DNA of 42,737 nucleotides from Saccoglossus kowalevskii. Its lineage: Eukaryota; Hemichordata; Enteropneusta; Harrimaniidae. Where the stretch lies: NCBI RefSeq assembly GCF_000003605.2, contig NW_003121911.1, positions 1,305,618 through 1,348,354 on the forward strand, read 5' to 3'. Under the pieces are notes generated by a model, which did no database searches, was not told the origin of the DNA, and worked only from the letters and a program-made list of their open reading frames with translations. Shown one piece after another: positions 30,001 to 38,000 of the stretch (the stretch's first letter is position 1; every line of letters begins with the position of its first letter). The translations under genes were made by a program, and so were the position numbers.

Positions 30001-30814
30001 TTACAAGAGTTGCAAATTTTGGTTCACATGCGCTTCTAATAGAGCATATACGGTTGTCATTGTGAAAACTCCAAAAACTATATGACTTACCGCACATTGG
30101 TGGTTTTATTTGTACCAATGATGCCAATATATATTTTTATACAAAAAAACTGCGCTTATTTTCATCACTAGTAATTTTATTCATTGCAGTAATCATCCAG
30201 TGATATGTGGATTGGGGTTTAAGGATTATTAACTGCAATGCAATGCCATTTATAATGTTTGCATGAAGCATTTACAACACTGGGAATATCGCTGCACATG
30301 CTTACCTTGCTCCCATAATCTGTTGCTTGCAATTCCTCTTAAGGTGCTTGCCATCTCTTTCTTTATTTATTTTTTTATTTAGCTTCTGTGATTACAGTGA
30401 ATGTTGGTAATGAAGCTGTACAAATTACTAGCAGTAACTAATGCCAGAGCTTCTAACTCAAAAATACCATCTTTTCCCTCTTTTTGTTCCTATACCAACA
30501 CCATCACCACCACTACTACCAACCACCACCACTGTGGCTTCACAACCCCCCCATCCGCAGACAGCGAGGAAATAAAAGAAGTCAAAAAGTCTGAAGACAC
30601 GAAGGAGAAGCTGAAAGATGATATCAAGCAAAATGAAGTGATCACACCGAGGAAGAAATCGGAGACGTTAGACGATGGTGTGAATGTGGGGAAGCGCAAC
30701 AACAAGAACAAAAAAGAATCACTCAGCTTGGAGCGAAGGTCCAGTATTGTAAATAACCAAGAAAAAGAATCACTTGACTCAAAACAAAAAAGTAGTTTAT
30801 GTGTAGTACTCTGA
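2956..30814 (+). CDS. PDE6: PDE6-type cGMP phosphodiesterase, multi-exon, 5' part missing
   Basis: Gene-level entry. Joined exons: 2956-3096, 13768-13838, 15496-15559, 16157-16348, 18499-18642, 18849-18995, 20073-20180, 20346-20455, 22031-22118, 22604-22704, 22832-22909, 23454-23592, 23862-23945, then 26507-26687 (or 26313-26412), then 30561-30814. All junctions are AG/GT and all phases agree, giving 633 residues plus stop with exon 26507-26687. Seen: GAF-B (about residues 1-160); a catalytic domain with [24 protein letters not shown] and [12 protein letters not shown] (metal ligands H, H, D, D); QVGFID with the conserved nucleotide-binding Gln; and a C-terminal CaaX box. Family knowledge: such enzymes hydrolyse cGMP to GMP. 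The run [20 protein letters not shown] and the CaaX box point to PDE6 rather than PDE5 or PDE11. GAF-A and the start codon are outside the window. The catalytic identity is near certain. The PDE6 versus PDE5 label is an inference from recognised motifs, because no alignment was run. Confidence 0.93.
5582..7014. mobile_element. Inverted-repeat DNA transposon with 7-bp target duplication, hosting copy 2
   Basis: About 100-bp terminal inverted repeats (left from 5589, right to 7007), starting TAGACTGGCGCAGT and containing GGAGGTGTTAGCGCGAAATC. Direct repeats AAGATCT lie at 5582-5588 and 7008-7014, and the next base A also agrees in register, so the duplication is 7 or 8 bp. Length without the nested element is about 560 bp, with no open frame. 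An 8-bp duplication would fit hAT, but the family is not assigned. Confidence 0.82.
5901..6755 (+). mobile_element. HINE/Helentron-like element, copy 2 (four 157-bp cores)
   Basis: The left end is AACAAGCAGCCTCTCGGCTG, followed by the sub-terminal inverted repeat TAGCTCCGCTGT. A tandem array follows, with exact 157-bp spacing (ATATCACTTTTTACC at 6044, 6201, 6358 and 6515). The right end is a hairpin (AGCTCCGCT..GAC-AAA-GTC..AGCGGAGCT) followed by AAAAA. There is no coding sequence. The layout (short inverted repeats, central minisatellite, terminal palindrome) is that of non-autonomous Helentron relatives (HINE, DINE-1, bivalve 'pearl'). That assignment is inference. The boundaries come from comparing the copies. 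Confidence 0.8.
11774..12476 (+). mobile_element. HINE/Helentron-like element, copy 3 (three 157-bp cores)
   Basis: Same family as 5901-6755. The left end is AACAAGCAGCCTATCGGCTG. The core marker is at 11916, 12073 and 12230 (157-bp spacing). The right hairpin is followed by AAAAA. It lies in the 10.7-kb PDE6 intron. Confidence 0.8.
13259..13457. mobile_element. mariner-like MITE with TA duplication
   Basis: A perfect 14-bp inverted repeat, CTGTAAAATACTTT ... AAAGTATTTTACAG, flanked by TA on both sides (13257-13258 and 13458-13459). It is 199 bp, non-coding and AT-rich. It fits a Tc1/mariner-derived MITE. Confidence 0.7.
13768..13838 (+). CDS. PDE6: PDE6 exon: GAF-B strand 2 region
   Basis: 71 bp, phase 0 in and phase 2 out. 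The acceptor is caattcccaatag and the donor is CAAG|gtatgg. It encodes [20 protein letters not shown] then KEP plus two bases, which complete a Ser codon with the next exon. FAMAFDL matches the F.K.FDL strand of GAF-B. It was recognised from phase compatibility on both sides. A 129-codon antisense frame here is a shadow. Confidence 0.85.
13839..15495 (+). other. PDE6 intron
   Basis: It contains the 286-bp TTAA MITE at 13870. Otherwise no feature is seen. Confidence 0.75.
13870..14155. mobile_element. TTAA-flanked MITE, 286 bp
   Basis: Ends are TTAAGGGTAGTAGTTATCG and, reverse-complemented at the right, TTAAAGGGTGGTGGTCATCG, so the inverted repeats begin inside TTAA. TTAA targets fit piggyBac or Kolobok. 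The left end lies 31 bp after the PDE6 donor at 13838. Confidence 0.7.
15496..15559 (+). CDS. PDE6: PDE6 exon: GAF-B
   Basis: 64 bp, phase 2 in and 0 out. The acceptor is ctttacacag and the donor is GAG|gtaatt. After the split Ser codon it reads [20 protein letters not shown], then E. The NGIA..VA.TG segment is the conserved GAF helix of PDE5/6/11. Confidence 0.92.
16157..16348 (+). CDS. PDE6: PDE6 exon: GAF-B core
   Basis: 64 codons, phase 0 to 0, bounded by ctctag and GAG|gtgata. It carries the DAENDKRFP turn, the [17 protein letters not shown] strand pair and [14 protein letters not shown]. The last resembles the GAF motif N-K-(n)-F-xxx-D-E, with N, K, F and D present but Ile where the final acidic residue usually lies. 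Whether GAF-B binds cGMP cannot be told. In PDE5/6 the binding GAF is usually GAF-A, which is not in the window. Confidence 0.95.
16349..18498 (+). other. PDE6 intron with gap
   Basis: No coding or repeat feature recognised apart from the gap. The shorter intron 15560-16156 is likewise empty. Confidence 0.7.
17897..18164. other. assembly gap
   Basis: 268 unresolved bases in the intron before the exon at 18499. Confidence 0.99.
18499..18642 (+). CDS. PDE6: PDE6 exon: GAF-B last helix and linker helix
   Basis: 48 codons, phase 0 to 0, between tatttcag and AAG|gtagac. It opens [20 protein letters not shown], the closing GAF helix, and continues [20 protein letters not shown], the linker helix that leads to the catalytic domain in PDE5/6/11. 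The assembly gap 17897-18164 lies in the intron just upstream. Confidence 0.96.
18849..18995 (+). CDS. PDE6: PDE6 exon: start of catalytic domain
   Basis: 49 codons, phase 0 to 0, between tttttcag and GAT|gtaagt. It reads [20 protein letters not shown] and later [17 protein letters not shown]. The F.FDD.L and T...RMF patterns are the first helices of the PDE5/6/11 catalytic fold. Confidence 0.95.
18996..20072 (+). other. PDE6 intron
   Basis: No feature recognised except a short poly-G run near 19880. Confidence 0.7.
20073..20180 (+). CDS. PDE6: PDE6 exon: catalytic general-acid His motif
   Basis: 36 codons, phase 0 to 0, between tatatag and AAG|gtttgt. It contains [20 protein letters not shown] and then [16 protein letters not shown]. 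In YHNWRH the first His is the catalytic acid and the second a zinc ligand in class I phosphodiesterases. Confidence 0.97.
20346..20455 (+). CDS. PDE6: PDE6 exon: HD metal-binding motif
   Basis: 110 bp, phase 0 in and 2 out, between catttcag and CAGAA|gtaagt. It encodes [20 protein letters not shown] followed by NNAFQQ. HDLDH supplies the His-Asp metal ligands, and RGTNN is invariant in this family. Confidence 0.97.
20833..21884 (-). mobile_element. Hairpin-ended repeat with GTCCCCG termini
   Basis: One end is a hairpin of the type GTCCCCGTTCGGAC / GTCCGAAAACGGGGAC (20833-20865). The other end has a single AACGGGGAC sub-terminal repeat. Inside are clusters of CCGT/GTCC repeats and a near-duplicate block of about 300 bp (21000-21100 and 21273-21370), each with ATTCAAAATGGCCGACTGGC. 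The plan is as in the 157-bp-core family but the sequence is unrelated. The overlapping open frames (up to 139 codons) follow the internal duplication and are not genes. Confidence 0.75.
22031..22118 (+). CDS. PDE6: PDE6 exon: catalytic helix with EHHHF
   Basis: 88 bp, phase 2 in and 0 out, between ttgcttgaag and GAG|gtaaat. It completes a Lys codon and reads [20 protein letters not shown] then HCIMILNSE. The intron before it holds the 20833-21884 repeat. Confidence 0.96.
22119..22603 (+). other. PDE6 intron
   Basis: It holds a fragment at 22255-22285 (ATTCAAAATGGCCGACTGGC) shared with the 20833 repeat. The next intron of comparable size, 22910-23453, shows nothing. Confidence 0.7.
22604..22704 (+). 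CDS. PDE6: PDE6 exon: catalytic domain
   Basis: 101 bp, phase 0 in and 2 out, between catctgcag and TTTCG|gtaagt. It reads [20 protein letters not shown] and ends [11 protein letters not shown]. The I.ATDLALYF-type helix is diagnostic for PDE5/6/11. Confidence 0.96.
22832..22909 (+). CDS. PDE6: PDE6 exon: catalytic domain, variable loop
   Basis: 78 bp, phase 2 to 2, between ttgtttcag and CTGAG|gtgagg. It reads [20 protein letters not shown] then KKDLL. The K/RRG.F start is conserved. The acidic KWDDDEKK stretch is the variable loop before the metal-binding MMTACD helix. Confidence 0.95.
23454..23592 (+). CDS. PDE6: PDE6 exon: MMTACD helix
   Basis: 139 bp, phase 2 in and 0 out, between tgcttatag and ATA|gtaagt. 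[20 protein letters not shown] carries the metal-ligand Asp. [18 protein letters not shown] follows. The QQPI ending, joined to AMMDR in the next exon, resembles vertebrate PDE6 more than PDE5 or PDE11 in this segment. Confidence 0.97.
23862..23945 (+). CDS. PDE6: PDE6 exon: substrate-glutamine motif
   Basis: 28 codons, phase 0 to 0, between ccctccctta-g and AAG|gtaaac. It reads [20 protein letters not shown] and then AICTPVYK. The Gln of QVGFID is the invariant residue that contacts the purine. This is the last constitutive exon before the two alternative exons. Confidence 0.97.
23946..26312 (+). other. PDE6 intron before alternative exons
   Basis: An AT-rich tract at about 24240-24520 has loosely repeated ACTACAAATTCA-like words. 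A reversed GACTGGC-core fragment lies near 25235-25260. No further exon duplicate is convincing. Confidence 0.65.
26313..26412 (+). CDS. PDE6: PDE6 alternative exon 'a' for C-terminal helix
   Basis: 33 codons plus one base. The acceptor is strong (tttttcctctgatcatttctag), phase 0. It reads [20 protein letters not shown] then [13 protein letters not shown]. The matching position in exon 'b' shares 16 of 33 residues (F-A-D, P, L, P-L, G, N-R, N-W-Q, L-A, H). The donor GAGG|gttaga is weak but would leave phase 1, as in exon b. If unspliced, the frame ends at once after one Gly (stop at 26415-26417), giving a short C-terminus. Family knowledge: this is the last catalytic-domain helix (..NR..W..LA). 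Exon identity is very likely. Use of its donor is unproven. Confidence 0.85.
26507..26687 (+). CDS. PDE6: PDE6 alternative exon 'b' for C-terminal helix plus Lys-rich tail
   Basis: 60 codons plus one base. The acceptor is ttctccaatttag, phase 0. The donor GCTG|gtgagg is strong, phase 1. It reads [20 protein letters not shown] then [13 protein letters not shown], and continues into a Ser/Lys/Asp-rich tail ending KKQSSKTA. If the donor is not used, the frame runs five more codons (GEVTC) to a stop at 26702-26704. Only 94 bp separate it from exon a. It joins 30561 in phase, creating an Asp codon. It compares well with the C-terminal tail of vertebrate PDE6 catalytic subunits. Confidence 0.93.
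26913..28628. mobile_element. Candidate 1.7-kb element with 16-bp inverted repeats
   Basis: Perfect termini CCTTCACTTGACATGC and GCATGTCAAGTGAAGG. The interior is less T-rich than the surrounding introns but has no long frame. No target duplication is clear. It lies between PDE6 exon b and the CaaX exon. Confidence 0.45.
28918..28967. other. assembly gap
   Basis: 50 unresolved bases in the intron before the CaaX exon. Confidence 0.99.
29911..30055. repeat. Short fold-back repeat with CTATTAGAAG arms
   Basis: The left arm is AACCATATTTGTTCTATTAG. The right arm reads, reverse-complemented, AACCGTATATGCTCTATTAG. Arms are about 28 bp and total length 145 bp. Related half-arms occur near 40185 and 41637. 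Confidence 0.55.
30561..30814 (+). CDS. PDE6: PDE6 last exon: charged tail ending in CaaX box CVVL
   Basis: 254 bp, phase 1 in, after the polypyrimidine-poor acceptor ccccccatccgcag. It encodes 83 residues that are very hydrophilic ([20 protein letters not shown], later [18 protein letters not shown]) and ends KSSLCVVL then stop. C-V-V-L fits a CaaX prenylation box, and the final Leu favours geranylgeranyl transfer by the usual rule. Vertebrate PDE6 catalytic subunits and Drosophila PDE5/6 are also prenylated. Skipping both alternative exons would put this exon out of frame with a stop after four codons. The upstream extension of the frame to 30401 is intron, rich in CAC/ACC repeats. I place the 3' UTR after 30814, but no poly(A) signal can be chosen confidently. 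Confidence 0.9.
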
Positions 30815-33800
30815 TATATGTTTACTGTATATATTATAAATATATATATATATATGTTTGGTATTTGATGTTCATTTTTAAAGTCACCTTGTTGATTGGT
30901 CTAACCAGTGGTGCTGTTAATAAGAACACTGTGCATGCTCTGTTGCTAATTGCATTAAAAAAACAAAACAATCAAATTATATTTGCTGCAGTTGATTTTC
31001 TGTGGAGTACAAGATCGAGCACATAACCTATGCACTTTTAATTTTTAATGTCAATTTTGATTTGATCCAGACATTTGGTTTGGTTTATATTGATTGCGGC
31101 ATACAGATCTTCGAAGAATATGTTTCATACATAAAGGAACTATAATGTGCAGGAAATTGCTGTCTACGTGGAACCTTATTTTTATTGATATTGCCATTTT
31201 CTTAAAATATTTCTTTTAACAATGACATTAAATGCATGCGTCTTATTCAGTTAAGTCATGTACATTTGCTAAGATCAATTGCAAAATGTGGTGAATACTG
31301 TATTTTTAATTTTTAGCAAATTTCAGAGTGATGATTATTTGAGAAAGATTTATATAATTTTATACTGAAAGTGTGATTAGGTTATCAGGCCTCGGTACCT
31401 ATTGCTTGTTCTATTACACACATTTTAAGTAAATATTAGCAAGTGTTGCTCATTATTCTGCGGAGCTGGTTATTTTACTCCTGTTGTTATTGCGGCTGTT
31501 AAAGTTTAATTAACTGTATGTGAATTTTTACAGTTTATAAGTTTTTCATTGTTCTAAATTTACACTGCAAAAAATTGTACATTTTATAAATATATTCCAA
31601 ATATATTAATTATTGTGGCAGAAAATACTTTTTGTTCGTTTCCCCAAAGATTGTTTTTGTTATAATGGTAAAACTATATGAAATTTTTACACCCTTCATT
31701 GCAGGGGTGCCTTTTACCTAAAAGATTTTGCTATTAATGCCTGCCATGCTCTACCTTGGTAGGTCAGGTGAATATTTCAATATCAATACCCTTGATAAAT
31801 ATACAAAAAAGTTTAAATAGTATTACTTTGTGATATTAAAACAATTTCCAACAATCCACTGACATTTTGTCGCAGGAGATTATTGCATTCATTTACCTGC
31901 ACAAATTAATATGTATATTATTTGTTATGAGCACTTTCGACATTTTTTTTATTATCTTTTCCTAAAATGGGCTGGCAGAACAGATCACACAAGAGCATTT
32001 AGAAATGTACGCACTCAGTGTTGCGAATTTAGAAACAGTTCCCTAGGTGTAAGCATAAAGAATTACACAAGTAAACAAGGAGGTTTTTAAAGCCAACAAG
32101 AAGGTAATAATTGTTCACAAAAATTAAAAAGTTTGGATTATAAGCGTACTTGACTCTCATTCAATCGTAGGTCAGGAAGCGTCAATCCGGATATGTAGAG
32201 AAGCTTTGGATTTAAAAAAAAAATTGCAATTCACTTACAACAAGAATTGCTTTATTGTTGGCTGTAAAAGTGGTTTATCTCCAGTAGAGATGCAGTTCAT
32301 AGTATCAAATGCATTATACATTTTAGTGCTTCCCTACTTTTAGTACCTTGTCCGTCCATGTATCATTACATCTTTATTGAATCATGATCACAATTGTTAC
32401 ATAAGCCAGGTATTCAGTTAAGTTTCCCTTAGAGGCTGACTTTTCAAGTAATTACACAGGGTACTTCAATTTAATATGCCAGGCTGAACAAGGCTATTCA
32501 TCTACATTAATGTACGTCAAAATCTTTCAGACAAAATAGGCTGGCATTGTAAGCATTTTCAGACAAAATAAGCGAGCATTGTAAGCGGCTGTGAAATTGG
32601 TGTGAGATTGAAAAATCAAAATTTATTTTCATATTTCCTCTGGCTATATGTGTGGGTGGGCTACTAGCATCAAATTCATAATATTCTTAATTTTGGATTA
32701 AATGGAAATGATTATAATTAATTGTCCATTGATCAGTTCCTAATTATTGAAGATTCTCAACTAAGATTGAAAAAAATATTTATTTTATGAACAGCTACAC
32801 TATTTAGGCTTACAAAGGGTTAAGTTTGATCAATACAGTTTGAAGAGTTTTCACATTTATCGCCCATGCATTAGTATAGGGAAAACTATTTCAACTGCCT
32901 TATATTTACAAAAAATATAGTTTCTAACGCATTGTGTTATCCCAGGTTTCAAAATTGTGGAAACGTATTTTCTAATTGAAAGGGTGGTGTTTTAATTTAT
33001 ATGTGGTAACTCCATTATCAGCATAACGGTTAAAACATGTTTATAATCTGAAAGATTTGGTTTGTTATCTCAGTTTATGGCCCGCATATGACCTTGTCTA
33101 GCAATAAGCAATCTATTCGCAAAGTATCGGCAATTTCCAAAGATTTTTACGAAACTCTATTGATCAACCTAAAGGGGGGTTGACACTTATACAATTTTAT
33201 CAACTTTCTCAGGAAACATTGCTACACTCATTGATAACAGTTTCATTGCTTGTTCTTTCAAAGAAATGTGTCAATAACAAAACTATTTATACTTGTAATT
33301 CGCTATGCTATATTGGCCAGTTCCAAATAAAAATAATAACCGCAAAAAATTACTAGTACTGAAACATACCATTACCTCCTGCATTCATTCCAGTCCCAAC
33401 ACAAGCTAGATGCAAGCTAAAATCAAAGTAGAATCTCCTTGAATTTCTGCTGATTATTCAATGCCTTTCAATTTTTTTCAGTATTTCTCTAATTATAACA
33501 TACTATTTAAACCCCGATTAGAAAACACTGAAGGGAGGTGATGTTTATTTTGAAGAATACACTATAAATAAGGTTTATTTTCATTTTAATAATTCATGAC
33601 ATTTTCTGAAATGAAACCATAGAAAAAAAGAAACACAAATGAACTTATTGATCATTTTACTATTAAATATTAAAACCATACCTCAAAAAGTGAAATTAAA
33701 GACAAGGAACTTAATACTTTGATAACTCTGAATGTGGAATGCATGTTACATTTCTAAAACGGCCTTCGCATTCTTATGTTTTTATGCAAGCCCATAAGTA

Positions 33801-34968
33801 GAAATATGATTCACTGGAACCAGCTGACAGGTGTTTGGTATTGTACTCTCAAATTAGCTTTATATAATGTAACTACTTAAGTCTAATCACATTGAAAACC
33901 CTGGATTCTTGACTATATTTGATGCACTCTGCTTTGGTCACAGTACATTTTTTTTAAGTTACATGATATTGTAAATATTTTTTTTTATTTTCCAGAGCTC
34001 TATTTATTTTTATTTGTAATTTTATCAACACATTCCATGGGTCTCTTGGAAAATATTTATTATACCACATTCCTTCTATCCCCGAAGGTTTGTAATTGTA
34101 ATTATGATCATATAGGTCTATATCACTATTAAAACAAAACTATTCAAAACACGTCTGGTTCTATGTTGTCTTTGCGTCCAAGCCTTTGTTGGCGTACATG
34201 TACTTGAGTGTGAGGCTTGCTTCAGATTTCCATTCAAGCCACACATTGTGGCTAGCGCATGCAGAACTGTCAGATGGACCAGATGTTCTTTACAGAAACA
34301 TTGTATTGCCTATTATGTATCTTGATGGCTTTCATTTCACGGTACAGTGTATAGGTATGGAGAGAGAGAGCTGTATGTTCTACTCTAATGATAATCAAAA
34401 ATTGACACAATGTAATAGTTTGTTTATGGAATCTACAGCTAACTTCAGTTTTGAACTCAAGGAAAATACCTTGAGATTTTTCACATGACAATCACTGCAC
34501 AGTGATATCATGCTGTATTTATGAATTTTGACGAGCAGCAAATTTCGGCAGAAAAATTGGTTACATCATACATAGTTTCACAATCCATATAAATGTATGC
34601 TGTGGCACAAATACAGAGAATTTACTTCTTTTGGAACTATAAGCGAGGCTACACAAGGACAATAACTGATTTTTTGTAAAATTCATATAGTGAAGGTCAA
34701 AGAATGTTTCCCACAAACATTCACCAACAAATTTAAGAGAACACCACTTTTCTCACAAACTGCTAGAATAGTAAATTACTAAAGTTTGGGGTTTATTTCA
34801 CCATCTTTTCTGCACAATGACATTTACATTACAATTTGAATGTCTAATGGATCACAAATAATTAATAATGATCAACCTGAAGCCTTTGGGTGCCTTCGTT
34901 GTTCACAATATCGTGTGTGCCCTCAGGAAGTATTGATCTTTATAATATATGGCGCCCTCTGGAGACAG
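30815..34968. other. convergent intergenic region
   Basis: AT-rich sequence between the two stop codons, which must contain both 3' UTRs. It includes a TA run near 30838 and no convincing gene. A 100-codon frame at 34186 has no recognisable family. Confidence 0.7.
34792..34797 (-). promoter_or_regulatory. candidate poly(A) signal of FRA10AC1
   Basis: AATAAA on the minus strand about 172 nt after the FRA10AC1 stop. It is the first canonical hexamer seen downstream, but no transcript evidence is available. Confidence 0.4.
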
Positions 34969-35011
34969 TTACAGAAACATGTCTTCAAAGTAATCTGCAA
35001 ACTCTTCCTCT
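34969..35011 (-). CDS. FRA10AC1: FRA10AC1 last exon
   Basis: 43 bp of coding sequence, phase 2 in, after acceptor cgtcttccag. It encodes EEEFADYFEDMFL then TAA. This matches the family's invariant C-terminus EEEF.EYF.D.FL. It was found by searching for that ending with the required phase. Confidence 0.95.
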
Positions 35012-38000
35012 CTGGAAGACGGATAAATGTGAAATATGTTACTATAGCAGCACATCTCAAAACAGACAGCTTTCTAATCATGCAGTTATCCATGCTTTGA
35101 TGCACCATGCTGCAGTCTTACACAGTTTCTGCCAGTCATAGCGCAACATAAATTTATACATGTAGTAGTAATAGCAACAATACAGTCTACAATACTAGAA
35201 AATACCATTTTTAGGCCACTCGTATACATTTATGCAATTTCTTTACCCTTTAAAAGTTTTAAACATTTTTTGCGAATTATTTTTTGGCCTAAATTTTAGA
35301 CGGAACAGACATATTCCAATATTAATTTTATCATTTGATGAAAAAGTTTGACTATGTCACCAATTTGTGCAAAAGAACAGTAGCCAAATGGGTTATTTTG
35401 TAAATAGTGCCATGCGTTGACACTCCATGTGTTCATTTTTTGAATCCTCGATCAGTATTGTGCAGTGACAACAGTGAGTACCTAGCGATATAAAACATAC
35501 CTTGATTTCTCTTCTGTAAATTTGACTGGACCTCCCCAGGCTTCTTTTTCAGAAACATCAGTAGTATCTAAAAATACAAAACTGGATTATATTATCTAAA
35601 TGATAATTCTCTGAAAGTACATATAATTAGTTGGTATACAAACAATATAAATTTCTTGTCAAAAATGACTACCGGGGGTAATACCGATATAAGCATTTTT
35701 TTTTAATAAATGCATTATGCGAGTTATTACTGTTACAAACATTAATTTACGTCACACTTTACCCTTGGATGTGCTTGGATGACTACTGGCTTCAGAATCA
35801 CTGCCACTCTCAGAATCACTTGATTCCTTTTTTCTCCTTTTCTTCTTTTTATGGCTTTTATGTTTGTGTTTTCTTTTATGAGAAGTCTTTTCTTTTATTT
35901 TCTTCACCTGTTTTGTTACATCTTTTCTTCTGTGATGATAGTTCAGCTTGTATGAACAATCTGGACAAAGTCCTGGTGAAAATTTTCAAAATGTATACAA
36001 TGCAAGTTGTAGTCCATGGGGCCAAGGTAGATAAGTCATTGTCTATTGGACATAGTCTATTGAAGCCAACACTGTTAATTAAGGAAGACAAGTCATTGTC
36101 CATGGGGCTGACACCTAAGAGAACAAGTCCAAATATCAGTAGAACCATAACCATTATAACCTTAATTTGTATTCCTGAGCCTTATCTACATGTAGGTATC
36201 AAAACAAGATATACTGTATTTACAAGTTACTGAGTTTTACAACTTACTGAGTTTTACAACTTACTGAGTTTTACAACTTACTGAGTTTTACAACTTACTG
36301 AGTTTTACAACTTACTGAGTTTTACAACTTACTGAGTTTTACAAGGGCATTTTTCTTTTCTCCATGTTCAATATATCCAAAGTTAACTTCCCATGTCCTC
36401 AGTCCCTCTTCCTCTGTGCATTTTTTATTACCACAACTGAACTGACCTTTACCGTCCACCACTTCTTTCTCAACTCTCCATCTCAGAGCTACCTAGTAGA
36501 TTTAAAAAATTATGAAATCAGTTACTATTATTATTAAACCTTTGGGCACCAAAGTCGACTTCAGGCACCATCCACAAAATTTCAAATTTTTTCGATCAAA
36601 AACAAGAAGCAATGTCATGTTTTGTCATTCGGGTCCGAAATTATTATTGAATACTGTGAAAATTATCCTCAACAAATCTAAGAGAGGTTTACCTGAGGTA
36701 CCTATATGTATAGTATCAAAGCAATCATCACTTTTTACCAAAAATGACAAAATTCAACAAGATTAGAGAATTAAAGATACCATGAAATGAACAAATCTAA
36801 GAGAGGTCCTCCTTGAGATACCTATAAGTATAATATCAAAGCAATCAGAATTGCGGTTTTCAACAAGAAGTCGAAAATATCACTTTTTACCAAAAAATGC
36901 AAAAATATTCAACAAAATTACAAAATGAAAATGAAATGAACAATTCTAGGTGAGGTCTACCCAAAGTACATATACACAAGTATCAAAGCAATCAGGGTTG
37001 TAGTTTTCAAAAAGAAGTTGAAAAAGTAAAAAGTTGGCGCAGACGATGACGAACAATCACTCATATGATAAGCTCCACTCAACAAAGTTAATAGCGGTGC
37101 TAAAAATGTGAACAAATTTACCTGAATTTAAGCGGAAAAAATTTGGTGCTCAAAGAGTTAAGGTAGAAGTCTACTCACAAATTAAAATACCTAGAATTTT
37201 AGGATTGTACTCCTGGCCAAAATAAAGATATTGAATTTGGGGTCACCAGCCTCAAAAAAAACATTGGCCATTTTTCAGTATTAGAACATTTGTTCCTTAT
37301 GGTGGATATATTATGCCAGACCTCAAACTATTGGAACGTTGCACAGGAAGAAAAAAAGATACATCATGGTTGAAGGCGTTCTTTTCTTTTAACAATCTGG
37401 ATTTTAAATAATGACATTTTGTTTTAAAGGGTGGTGGTCATCGCGCTGTACATGTGCGAAATTTGTGTTAATAAACATTGATTTACCCACAATCCAATGC
37501 GCTCTTCTAATGGAAATCACAAGTATGACCTGGGCGCCACTTGCACTAATTACCTAATTAAGGTAGCAGAATAGTTTTTTTTTTCTCATTTTTTTGTGAA
37601 AATCACAAGCATAGCTCCATAAGGCATGCCACATACATTAGTGTATTTACTTTATTGAAAAAATAATATCTTGTACAAGTAAACTGGTTTTTTTCTTGTG
37701 TGCAAACAAATGGCCAAGTTTTTGTTTATCCAGTGTACACCCCACCAGTACTTCTCATTAATATTCATGCCTAACAAACATAACTGAACTGAGGCTAAGC
37801 TATTTACAAACAACTGATAAGATATCTGTTTGTAGTTTACACACAGCTGATAAGATATGTGCACTGCTTTGTTTCAAGAGAAGGAAGCTGTTGAATAAAC
37901 AAAAAGGTACATGAGTATATCACTCCAACGTATTGCCGGATTCTGCCGTAAATTCGCTTGGGCCGTTTAACGGTAGTTTGGGTTTTTTTAATTTTTTTAA

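Larger units (their letters stand above)
26688..30560 (+). other. intron between exon b and CaaX exon
   Basis: It holds the candidate 1.7-kb element, a poly-G run near 26976, the second gap and the fold-back at 29911. The region just before the CaaX exon (30495-30535) is CAC/ACC-rich. Confidence 0.7.

Noticed and set aside
34186-34488. 100-codon frame in the intergenic region
   Set aside because: No known domain or splice context, and a length expected by chance over 43 kb in six frames.
35769-36233. 154-codon plus-strand frame
   Set aside because: It is antisense to the Lys/Ser-rich FRA10AC1 exon, and its Phe/Leu-rich content is a shadow of that.
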